From the NCBI GenBank assembly GCA_028289805.1, contig JANQNI010000251.1:1-10775 (forward strand): 10,775 nt of DNA, read 5' to 3'. A program made the translations under genes and the position numbers. This document shows positions 1 to 7,700 of the stretch, in pieces. Numbering within the stretch: the first letter of the stretch is position 1; each line of letters starts with the position of its first letter. The notes under the pieces were generated by a model. That model was not told the DNA's origin, did no database searches, and saw only the letters and a program-made list of their open reading frames with translations. The stretch is from Thermoplasmatota archaeon (GTDB lineage: Archaea; Thermoplasmatota; E2; JACPAO01; JAHFTW01).

Positions 1-1265
1 TACAATTCGCAGTTTTCAGGATTTTTGTCCGACCAGTCGGCCAGCTTGCCGGGGAGAGTGCCGCCGTCCATGGCGTTCTTGCGGATGATGAGGTCGCGGG
101 CCTTGCGGGCGGCCTCGCGGGCGCGCTGGGCCAGGGTCGCCTTCTCGATGATGACCTTGGCCTCCTTCGGGTTCTCCTCCAGGAACTCCGCGAGCTTCTC
201 GTTGACGAGCTGCTCCACGACGCCCCGGACCTCGGAGTTGCCGAGCTTGGTCTTGGTCTGCCCCTCGAACTGGGGCTGGGGGATCTGGACGCTGATGATG
301 GCGGTGATGCCCTCGCGGCAGTCGTCGCCGCTGAGGCTGCCGTCCTTGTCCTTGAAGAGGCCGTTGCGCTTGGCGTAGTCGTTGAGGGTCCGCGTCAGCG
401 CGGCGCGGAAGCCGACGAGGTGCGTGCCGCCCTCGTGGGTGTTGATGTTGTTGGCGAAGGTGAAGACGGTCTCGTTGTAGGCGTCCGTGTACTGGATGGA
501 CAGCTCCGTGCGGACCTTGCCGCTCTGGCCCTCGACGTGGATGACCTTGTCGTGCAGGGGCTGGCGGTTGCGGTTGACCCAACCAACGAACTCGCGCAGG
601 CCGCCCTCGTAGTGGTACGTCTCGTCCGCCCCGTCGTCGGCGCGGGCGTCGACGAAGCGGATGTTGACGCCGGCGTTGAGGAAGGCGAGTTCGCGCAGGC
701 GGTTCTGGAGGGTGGTGAAGTCGAACTCCAGCGTCTCGAAGATCTGCGGGTCCGGCCAGAAGCGCACCGTGGTGCCGGTGTCGGAGGCGTCGCCGAGTTC
801 GCGGATGCCGTCGGCGTGGGTGGCGCCGCGCTCGAACTCCATCTGGACGTGTTGGCCCTGCCGGTGGACGTCCACCAGCAGCTTCTCGGACAGGGCGTTG
901 ACGCAGGAGACGCCGACGCCGTGCAGGCCGCCGCTGACCTTGTAGCTGCTCTCGTCGAACTTGCCGCCCGCGTGCAGCACGGTCATGACGACCTCCAGGG
1001 CCGGCTTGTCGTACTTGGGGTGCTTGTCGATGGGGATGCCGCGGCCGTTGTCCGACACGGCCACGCTGCCGTCGTCGTGCAGCGTCACGGTGATGGTGTC
1101 GCAGTGGCCCGCCAGCGCCTCGTCGATGCTGTTGTCCACCACCTCGTAGACCAGGTGGTGCAGGCCACGCTCGTCCGTGGAGCCGATGTACATGGCAGGG
1201 CGCTTGCGGACCGCCTCAAGTCCCTCGAGGACCTGGATCGAGCCTGCGCCGTAGTCGTCGCTCAT
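1..1265 (-). CDS. gyrB: DNA gyrase subunit B, N-terminal 421 residues (3' end outside window)
   Basis: GyrB is the ATPase subunit of type IIA topoisomerase; with GyrA it introduces negative supercoils into DNA. The visible part covers the GHKL ATPase and transducer domains. Residues in place are the catalytic base E41 and Mg-binding N45 in YEVVDNSIDEA, D72-P78 (DNGRGIP), the glycine-rich ATP lid at about 98-120 (HAGGKF, then SGGLHGVGVS), and the transducer QTK loop with K338 reaching the ATP gamma-phosphate. All lie within one residue of the E. coli numbering. The frame is still open at position 1 (ending ENCEL), just before the EGDSAGG TOPRIM motif expected next, so the gene is truncated by the window and not broken. 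The ATG at 1265 fits the normal family N-terminus. No good Shine-Dalgarno precedes it, although a TATA-like box does. The identity is certain. Whether gyrA follows cannot be seen. Confidence 0.97.
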   Translation of the reverse strand, partial: MSDDYGAGSIQVLEGLEAVRKRPAMYIGSTDERGLHHLVYEVVDNSIDEALAGHCDTITVTLHDDGSVAVSDNGRGIPIDKHPKYDKPALEVVMTVLHAGGKFDESSYKVSGGLHGVGVSCVNALSEKLLVDVHRQGQHVQMEFERGATHADGIRELGDASDTGTTVRFWPDPQIFETLEFDFTTLQNRLRELAFLNAGVNIRFVDARADDGADETYHYEGGLREFVGWVNRNRQPLHDKVIHVEGQSGKVRTELSIQYTDAYNETVFTFANNINTHEGGTHLVGFRAALTRTLNDYAKRNGLFKDKDGSLSGDDCREGITAIISVQIPQPQFEGQTKTKLGNSEVRGVVEQLVNEKLAEFLEENPKEAKVIIEKATLAQRAREAARKARDLIIRKNAMDGGTLPGKLADWSDKNPENCEL

Positions 1266-1303
1266 GGTGCATCCCGTGCGCGCAGCGGGGCCTTGGCTCC
1301 GCT

Positions 1304-1335
1304 CGCGCGCGCGTGCGTACGCGTGCGCGCGTATA
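1304..1335. other. Perfect 32-bp alternating pyrimidine-purine (Z-DNA-prone) tract in the gyrB promoter
   Basis: Sixteen consecutive pyrimidine-purine steps without interruption: 11 CpG, 2 TpG and 3 TpA. The part from 1306 to 1331 is also an inverted repeat centred on GTAC at 1317-1320, with only two mismatched pairs, both G:T. The tract runs from the gyrB TATA-like box through the predicted transcription start. A shorter alternating stretch lies at 1275-1284. Such sequences are the classic Z-DNA formers under negative supercoiling; function here is inferred. Confidence 0.8.
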
Positions 1336-1338
1336 AGG
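1330..1338 (-). promoter_or_regulatory. TATA-like box for gyrB
   Basis: On the minus strand this reads CTTATACG, the best AT-rich match in the 106-nt gap between the surface-protein gene and gyrB. An archaeal start about 25 nt downstream would fall near 1308, giving a leader of roughly 43 nt. The box overlaps the end of the alternating pyrimidine-purine tract described separately. The assignment rests on sequence and spacing only. Confidence 0.55.
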
Positions 1339-1371
1339 GGGCGGATGGGGGCGACCTTGGCTTCCGGTGCT

Positions 1372-3108
1372 TCAGGTGCAGCGGCGGCGGGCCACGGCGA
1401 CCGCCAGGAGGCCCGCACCCAGCAGCGGCGCGGCGAGCCCGGGGCTGTCCTTGCCGTCCGGTTCCGCCACGTCGGGTGCCGGCTGGAGGGTGCCGTCCTC
1501 GTCAGCCAGTCCCTCCGCCTGCAACATCTCCAGGAGCGCCGGCGGGAGCGGGTCGGCGTACTCCCCCAGGGGCAACCGCACGCTGCCGCCGGGGTGGAGG
1601 ACGGGCTGGACCATGCCCAGGGCGCTGTCCTGGACGGCCCCCGCATCCACCACGCGCACCTCCAACCAGAGACGGCCGTCGGGGTCGTAGGGGACCGTGG
1701 TGGCCCCCCGGCCGGCCTCGGCGGCAGAGAGGGGCATTCGGACCTCCTGGACGCTCCCGTCGAAGGAGACGCTCGTCAGCGGCGCTGCGGCCAGGTCGCG
1801 CACGCCGGTGCCGTCGGCCAGGCCGTGGCGCAGGACCGCTTCCAGGGTCACGCCGTCCAGGGGTGCGTCGTAGGTGGTCCCGAGGGGCAACACCAGCTCG
1901 CCCACGTCGTCCGTGACCACCAGCCCCATGCCGAGGCGGGGGGCGAGGGGCAGGTGCCAGCCCATCCAGCGCGGTTCGCCGTGGCCGCTCATCACCTCCA
2001 CGCCGCCCATGTCCGCCGGATCGTCTTCCAGGGTGTTCATCCAGAGCATGTAGGTGGGGAACCCGCCCGCCTCCGTGGCGTCGTTCTGCGTCTCGCTCAC
2101 CGGGGCGAACACGCCCGGCAGGGGGTACTCGGGGGCGCTGTGGAACCAGAGCGTGTCGTGGTGGCCGGCCGGCTGGGAGACTTCCGGGTAGTGGACGGCC
2201 AGGTCGATGCCGGCGCCTTCGCTGGCGAGCCGGAAGACCTCGTCGCCGCCGTGGCTGTGCGCCCCCTGGGCCTGGACCACCACGAGCACGGCCTGCCCTT
2301 CCCCCGGTTCCAGGTGCAGGGCGTCCGGGAGCACGTGGGCCGTCCAGGTCTCGGGGAGCCCCTCGAGGCGGAGGGGCACGTCCTGGGCGGTGGTGTCCTC
2401 GTTGTGGACGGTGACGTTGTAGACCAGCACGGTGGGGCCGCCGTTGCTGGTGCGCACCGCATCGTCAGTGAGGAACGCCAGGAGCCGGTCGCCCTCGGCC
2501 ACGGGGTAGGGCAGGTCCGTGTCGCCCAGGCCGGCATCCGGCATCCGGTCGTTGGGCGTGGGGCGGTCCTCGGTGGCGACTCCGAGGATGCTGTCCGGCT
2601 CGCTGGTGGAGAAGACCCAGAAGTCCGTCAGGTCGCGGCCGGGCCGCAGCGGCAGGTCGCGTTCGTCCGCCAGGGCCGACAGGGGGACGCGGGCGGTGAG
2701 GGTGCTGGCGGGGCCCCCCTCGATGGGTACCTCGTTCATCAGGACGCGCCAGCCAACGGTGTCGTCCCACCGGTCCAGGCTCGCCCGGAAGCCCACCTCC
2801 ATGCCGACGGCGGGATTCAGGTAGACACGGTAGTCGAGGCGCAGGAGATACTGGGCCTCGCCGTGGGCGAAGTGGAGGAAATAGTACGCGTTGTCGGCGG
2901 CGACGACCGCTTCAGGGCCGGGAAACCCGCCCACGGCGAGCGTGACGACCAGTTCGTCGCCCTCCACGGCGCCGGAGAGGGATCGGAGATCGTACTGGTC
3001 CTTGCCGGCGGGGAGGCCGTGGTCGCCGTCGCCGTCGGCGAGGAGGTCCACCTGCGCGGAGGCGAAGGGAGCGATCAAGAACAGGAGGAGGGCGAACCAC
3101 CGCACCAT
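1372..3108 (-). CDS. Secreted surface protein with PGF-CTERM-like C-terminal anchor
   Basis: A 578-residue exported protein of unknown function. Residues 1-18 form a Sec signal peptide: R3, a hydrophobic core, then ASA before Q19. Residues 20-185 look like a beta-sandwich of the CBM9/DOMON kind (acidic start, many strands, a VPLSAL motif). Residues 215-305 resemble a NEW3-like Ig fold (VYNVTVHNED, GLPETW, LEPGEGQ) with one N-glycosylation sequon at N231. Residues 310-540 are beta-rich and not recognised. The tail from about 545 is acidic, then has SPG at 555-557, a hydrophobic segment and RRR at 574-576. This is the PGF-CTERM plan (PGL instead of PGF) recognised by archaeosortase A. The first ATG lies 24-25 nt from a TATA-like box, implying a leaderless mRNA. 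It sits on the same strand between scpB and gyrB, but its own promoter argues against a shared role. Domain names are by resemblance only. Confidence 0.85.
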   Translation of the reverse strand: MVRWFALLLFLIAPFASAQVDLLADGDGDHGLPAGKDQYDLRSLSGAVEGDELVVTLAVGGFPGPEAVVAADNAYYFLHFAHGEAQYLLRLDYRVYLNPAVGMEVGFRASLDRWDDTVGWRVLMNEVPIEGGPASTLTARVPLSALADERDLPLRPGRDLTDFWVFSTSEPDSILGVATEDRPTPNDRMPDAGLGDTDLPYPVAEGDRLLAFLTDDAVRTSNGGPTVLVYNVTVHNEDTTAQDVPLRLEGLPETWTAHVLPDALHLEPGEGQAVLVVVQAQGAHSHGGDEVFRLASEGAGIDLAVHYPEVSQPAGHHDTLWFHSAPEYPLPGVFAPVSETQNDATEAGGFPTYMLWMNTLEDDPADMGGVEVMSGHGEPRWMGWHLPLAPRLGMGLVVTDDVGELVLPLGTTYDAPLDGVTLEAVLRHGLADGTGVRDLAAAPLTSVSFDGSVQEVRMPLSAAEAGRGATTVPYDPDGRLWLEVRVVDAGAVQDSALGMVQPVLHPGGSVRLPLGEYADPLPPALLEMLQAEGLADEDGTLQPAPDVAEPDGKDSPGLAAPLLGAGLLAVAVARRRCT

Positions 3109-3129
3109 GACCGAAGGCGGCCCTGGGGG

Positions 3130-3138
3130 TACTTAAGG
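3130..3138 (-). promoter_or_regulatory. TATA-like box for the surface-protein gene (leaderless)
   Basis: Minus strand CCTTAAGTA, centred about 25 nt before the ATG at 3108. The transcript should therefore start at or within a few bases of the start codon, and no Shine-Dalgarno is visible there. The box lies only a few bases past the scpB stop codon at 3142-3144, so this gene is probably transcribed independently of the condensin operon. Confidence 0.6.
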
Positions 3139-3141
3139 AGC

Positions 3142-3786
3142 CTAGTGAGTTCGTTCAATCGAAGCGGGCACGGGCTCGGCCTCGGGCACCGGGGGCGCCT
3201 CGTCCTTGAAGCTCCCCAGGTCCTTCTCCCTCTTCGGCTTGCTTCGCTTGGTGGTGGCGGGGTCCATCCCCACCAGCTTCGCCATGAGCACCCGGATCTC
3301 GTCCGGCGTGGCGGCGTCGAGGCCGAAGTACTCCGGGAAGCGCGCGGTGACGCTGAGGATCTTCGTCTGCCCGTCGCGGCGGGTCTTGACCAGGCCCAGC
3401 TCCTTCAGCGCGGGGATGTGGTCGTAGACCTTGCTCCCGATCATGTCGCACAGCTCCGACTGCTTGATGGGCTGGTGGTAGGCGATGAGGGCCAGGGTCT
3501 TGAGGGTCTTGGCCGGAATCTCCATCTGGGCGAACTTGGCGGCGGGCTCGGCGGCGGCGGTGCGCACCTGCATGGCCCAGCCCTTGCCGGCCTTGCCGAC
3601 CTCCAGGACCGTGTCGCGCTCGGCGTACAGGGCCGCGAGCTCGCCCATGGCCTTCTCGACGGCGCGGCGCTTGAGGCCGGTGGCGTCCATGACTTCGTCC
3701 ACGGTGACGGCGCGGCCGGCCGAGAAGAGGGCGGCCTCGACGACGTGCAGCGGTTTCATTCCGGGGGGCAGGTTCAGGTCCTTCAT
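3142..3786 (-). CDS. scpB: Segregation and condensation protein B
   Basis: ScpB is the winged-helix (kite) partner that dimerises and binds the middle of the kleisin ScpA in the SMC condensin complex. The 214-residue product has two winged-helix domains at about 10-85 and 92-170. The family motif TLKTLALIAYHQPI occupies 94-107, and VTARFPEYFGLD matches the conserved end of the second domain. A charged tail follows, first Lys/Arg-rich and then Pro/Glu-rich. The frame is open far upstream, but the ATG at 3786 is preferred. It overlaps the scpA stop as ATGA, which points to translational coupling, it has GAGGAGG about 10 nt upstream, and the protein from there has normal family length. It is the last gene of smc-scpA-scpB. 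Confidence 0.95.
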   Translation of the reverse strand: MKDLNLPPGMKPLHVVEAALFSAGRAVTVDEVMDATGLKRRAVEKAMGELAALYAERDTVLEVGKAGKGWAMQVRTAAAEPAAKFAQMEIPAKTLKTLALIAYHQPIKQSELCDMIGSKVYDHIPALKELGLVKTRRDGQTKILSVTARFPEYFGLDAATPDEIRVLMAKLVGMDPATTKRSKPKREKDLGSFKDEAPPVPEAEPVPASIERTH

Positions 3787-4733
3787 TCGGTGACGGCCTC
3801 CTCGATGACGGATTCGGCCTCGGGCAGCTTGGGCGTGAGCCAGATCTCGCCGTAGGGGAAGTCCTCCTGGGTCGCATCGACGCGCTGCTGCTTGATGAGA
3901 AACAGCAGGGCGTTGAAGGTCTGGACGACGTCCATCGCGTCGGGCTCCACGAGGTCGGAGAACGGGATGGGGAGGGTGGGGTACTCCAGGACGCGCTGCC
4001 ATGTCTCGGCGATCTCCGCCTCCAGGTCCTCGGTGTGCATCATGCCGCCGACCTTGCCGCGCATCTTGCGCTTCAGGCTGAGGCGGGCGTTGAGCTTGGT
4101 CTGCTGGAGCTTCTTGCGCTCCTCGGCTTCCTGGTGAATTTCCTCGAAGGCGCCGATGAGCTCCATGAGGGTGACCTTGCGGTCGCCCTTGTGACGGATC
4201 TTCTCGTCGATGGGGGCCGCGGGCATCTCCTGGATGCGCTGGGTGTAGTCCCACTCGTCGTCCTCCATGCCCCAGTCGCCCACGTCGTCCCAGGAGAAGG
4301 CGTCGTCCTCCGGCTCCTCCTCGACGGTCTGGGCGCGCTCGGCCAGCTCGTCGCTTTGCAGCTTCAGGACGGTCCAGGCCATCAGGATGATGCGGCCGGC
4401 GGTGACCAGGTCCACGCCGCGTTCGCGGGCCTCCTTGAGGTACAACTCGGCGAACTTGGAGAGGTCCAGGTTCCAGGGGTCCATGTGCTCCTGGGTGACC
4501 AGTTCGAAGGCGATGGCGAGGTCGCGGTGGAAGGGGTCGCGCATGGAGACGTGCTCGCCCTCCTCGGAGCCCTCGACCATGCGGATGAAGTCGTTGATGC
4601 GGCCGCCGTCGTCATCGTCGTCGGCCATCGCCTTGTGCCACAGCAGGTGGCGCACCACGCCCACGGTCTGGAGGTCCACCTGCCGGGGCTGCTGGGTGAG
4701 GGCGGTGTGGCCGGGGACGCGCTCGATGACCAT
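3783..4733 (-). CDS. scpA: Segregation and condensation protein A (kleisin)
   Basis: ScpA is the kleisin that closes the SMC ring: its N-terminal helices bind the neck of one SMC, its C-terminal winged helix binds the head of the other, and ScpB binds the middle. The product has 316 residues. The kleisin core shows DPFHRDLAIAFELV, then MDPWNLDLSKF at 84-94 and a GRIILMAWTVLKLQSDEL helix. A long charged linker follows, with a Lys-rich helix (ERKKLQQTKLNARLSLKRK), and the C-terminal winged helix lies at about 240-305. The N-terminus carries an extra ~35 residues before the run DDDDD at 38-42. The ATG at 4733 is chosen because it lies 12 nt after the smc stop and has GGAGG just upstream; M36 is the alternative start. 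ScpA is poorly conserved in sequence, but position and motifs make the call secure. Confidence 0.93.
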   Translation of the reverse strand: MVIERVPGHTALTQQPRQVDLQTVGVVRHLLWHKAMADDDDDGGRINDFIRMVEGSEEGEHVSMRDPFHRDLAIAFELVTQEHMDPWNLDLSKFAELYLKEARERGVDLVTAGRIILMAWTVLKLQSDELAERAQTVEEEPEDDAFSWDDVGDWGMEDDEWDYTQRIQEMPAAPIDEKIRHKGDRKVTLMELIGAFEEIHQEAEERKKLQQTKLNARLSLKRKMRGKVGGMMHTEDLEAEIAETWQRVLEYPTLPIPFSDLVEPDAMDVVQTFNALLFLIKQQRVDATQEDFPYGEIWLTPKLPEAESVIEEAVTE

Positions 4734-4737
4734 GGTG

Positions 4738-4742
4738 CCTCC
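4738..4742 (-). promoter_or_regulatory. Shine-Dalgarno site of scpA
   Basis: GGAGG on the minus strand, four bases before the ATG at 4733. It lies in the short gap after the smc stop codon (4748-4746). It decides the scpA start in favour of 4733 over the in-frame Met at residue 36. Confidence 0.7.
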
Positions 4743-4745
4743 AGG

Positions 4746-7700
4746 TTACTCCTTGATCTCCACGTCGCCGACCATCGACTTGATGGCGTCCGTGAGGGTC
4801 TCCTTGCTCTTGTCCTCGGCGGGCGGGGCGTCGCTGCTGGCGCTCTCGTGCTCCCGCGCGCGGCGCTGGCGGACGGTCGTCCCGTCGCCGTTGTCCACCG
4901 GCTCGCCGGAGTCGTCGTCGCGCATGCGGCCGATGTCGAAGTGGGAGATCATCTCGGACAGGCCGGGCTGGCTTTGGGTGACGCCGAAGATGTCGTCGGC
5001 TTCCTTGAGGGTGATCTTGCGCAGGGACACGACGATGAACTGGGCGAAGCGGCTGTTGTCCTTGACCAGCTTGGCCAGCAGTTCGCTGTTGACGGCGTCG
5101 AGGTTCTGGTCCACCTCGTCGAGGTAGTAGAACGGGCTGGGCTCGTACATCTGCAGGGCGAAGATGAACGCCATGCTGGTGAGGCTCTTCTCGCCGCCGC
5201 TCAGGGCGTCGAGGCGCGTGACGCGCTTGCCCATGGGCTGGGCCTTCAGAATCAGTCCTCCCTCGAAGGGCGCGTCGGGGTTCTCCAGCTCCATGTACGC
5301 CTTGCCGCCCAGCGACAGGCGCGCGTAGACCTCGGCGAAGTTGGTGTTGATGGCGGCGAAGACCTCCATGAGGGCGGTCTTCTTCTTCTGGGTGATCTCC
5401 TCGACGAGCTGGATGAGCTCCCGGCGCTGGTCCTGGAGGCGCTCCGTCTCGTCCGTGAGGTTCTGCTGGCGCTCGGACTGGGTCTCGAACTCCTCCAGGG
5501 CGCGCATGTTGACGGCGCCGAGGCGGTCGATGGCGGCCTCGGCGTTGCGCAGGGTGCGGCGCAGTTCGTCGTAGGCGGGCACCACCGTCTCCTCGGTCAC
5601 CTCGAGGGGGTGCTCGGCCAGTTCCACCATCGCCTCGCCCAGTTGCTCCTCCAGGCCCGGAAGCTTCGCCTTGGCGTTGCTGATGAGGCCGTAGTGGGTC
5701 TCCATGCGGTCGCTGACCTTGTCCATCTTGGACTTGAGGTCGACGAGCTTCTGGTAGCAGGCGTCCTTGCGGTCGCGCAGCCCCTTGAGGTTCGCGGTGG
5801 CCTTGCGCTCCATGGCCAGCAGGGCGTCCACCTCCGCCTGGGCCTTGCCGAGGGCCTCGGTGTACCGGACGACCTCGTCCTCGTAGCGGACGCTGCCCTC
5901 CTGGCGGTCGCGCAGCGCCTGCTCCAGTTCCCCGACGCGCTGGGCGACCAGTTCCTTCTGCTTGGCGGCCACGTCACGGCGGTTCTCGGCCTGGAGGGCC
6001 TCCTCCATGAGGGTGCGGATGCGCTTCTCCAGGTCCTCCGCCTTCTCGCGCAGGTCCTTGCGGCCGCCCTTCAGCAGCAGCTTGCCCTTCTCCTCCCGGA
6101 CGCGCTCCATCTCGGCGAGGCGCTCCTCGATGGCGTGGGCGGCGCCGTCGGTCTCGCGGGCCCCCTGTTCCAGCTGGGCCAGGGCGGTGCGCAGCCCCTC
6201 CAGCTCCTGGACGAGCATCTTCTGCTTCTGGGCCAGGTGGGCGCCACGCTTGTCGAGTTCCTTCAGGCGTTCCTCGACGTCCACGCCGCCGCGGCCGAAG
6301 GCGTCCAGTTCCTCCTGGAGCTTGGCCATCTCGCCGCGCACGCGCGACAGGCCGTCGACGGCGGCGCCCTGGGCGGCCTCCGCCTCGGCGATGGCCTGGA
6401 TGGTCTCGTCCACCTTGGCGCGGTCCGTGTTCTGGAAGCCGGCGCCCTTCCTGCGGCCGCCGGCGGAGCCGCCGATCATGGCGCCGGACGCCTCGAACAG
6501 CTCGCCCTGCAGCGTCACCATGCGCACGCCGCCCATGAGGCTGCGGCCGGTGTTCATGTTCTGGACGACGAGGGTGTCGCCCAGCACGTTCCAGAAGGCG
6601 TTCTGGTAGCGGGGGTTGTAGTCGATGAGGTCGAGGGCGAAGCCGAGGCAGCCCTGCTGCTTGACCTTCATGAGCGCCTGGCCGCGGGGGCGGCCGGGCA
6701 CGAGCTTGTTCAGCGGCAGCAGCTTGGCGCGGCCGCTCTTGTTGCGCTTGATGAGTTCGATGCACTGCGCCGCCACCGCATCGTCCTCGACGACGATGGC
6801 CTGCAGGTTGGCGCCCGCGGCGGTCTCCAGGGCGGTCTGGTAGTCGTCCTCGACGCTGGCCAGTTCCGCGATGGTTCCGACGACGCCCCGGATCTCGCCG
6901 CGGTCGCGCGCCGAGAGGATGTCGTCCACGGCGCGCCCGGCGCCGCCGAAGCGGGCCGCGGCGTCCTGCTTGGCCTGCAACTCCGCCAATTCGCGCTGGA
7001 GGCGGCGGATGCGGCCCTCCAGTTCCTCGTTCTGGCGGGCGAACTCCGCCTGCGCCTTGCGCAGCTCGAACAGGCGGCGCTCGGCCTCCTTGCGCTTCTT
7101 GCCCGAACCGTCCGAGGTCTTGCGCAGTTCGTCGGCCTGCCACGCCGTCTCCTTGGCGTCCTGGGCGGCGGTCTCCAACTCCGTCTCCGCCTCCTGGATG
7201 CGGCGCTCGGTGAGGTCCGTCTTCTCCGTCAGGCGCTCCTGCTGGAGGCGAAGCTTGTGCAGTTCCGTCTCCTTCTCCTCGTGCTCGTGCTTGAGGCGCC
7301 CCAGCTCCTGCTTCAGCTCCATCGCGCCGCTGTTGGACTTGCTCAGGGCCTCCTGGACCTGCTCGAACTCCGCCTTGGCGGCGGTGAGGGCCGTGCTGGC
7401 CTGCTCGTGTTGGGCGGCGCAGTCGGACTCGGTCTTGCAGACCTTCTCGAACTCCTTCTGGGCACGGCGCAGCTCGCCCTGCAGCGGGACGACCTCCTCG
7501 CGGGCGTCGACGAGCTCCTGCTTCGCAAACGCGATCTTCTCCTCGAAGCGCACCATGCGGTCGCGGGCCGCCTTGATGTCCTCCTGGAGCTTCTCGACCT
7601 CCTCGCCGCCCTCGGCGCGGATCTGCTGCTCCAGTTCGGCGAAGTCCGCCTGGGCCTCCTTGAACGTGCCCTCGAAGTCGCGCAGCCGCTGCTCCAGTTC

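Noticed and set aside
1..1265. gyrB considered as a broken gene or as topoisomerase VI subunit B
   Set aside because: The frame is intact to the window edge, and the N-box, DNGRGIP and QTK residues are at gyrase positions. Topoisomerase VI B differs in the lid and transducer sequences.
420..1916. A 498-codon plus-strand open frame opposite gyrB
   Set aside because: Codon-aligned shadow of gyrB that runs on into Arg/Pro/Gly-rich sequence opposite the next gene.
1264..3855. An 863-codon plus-strand open frame opposite scpB and the surface protein
   Set aside because: The same codon-aligned antisense effect applies. The translation is Gly/His/Val-rich without domains, and the opposite strand has a clear ScpB and a signal-peptide protein.
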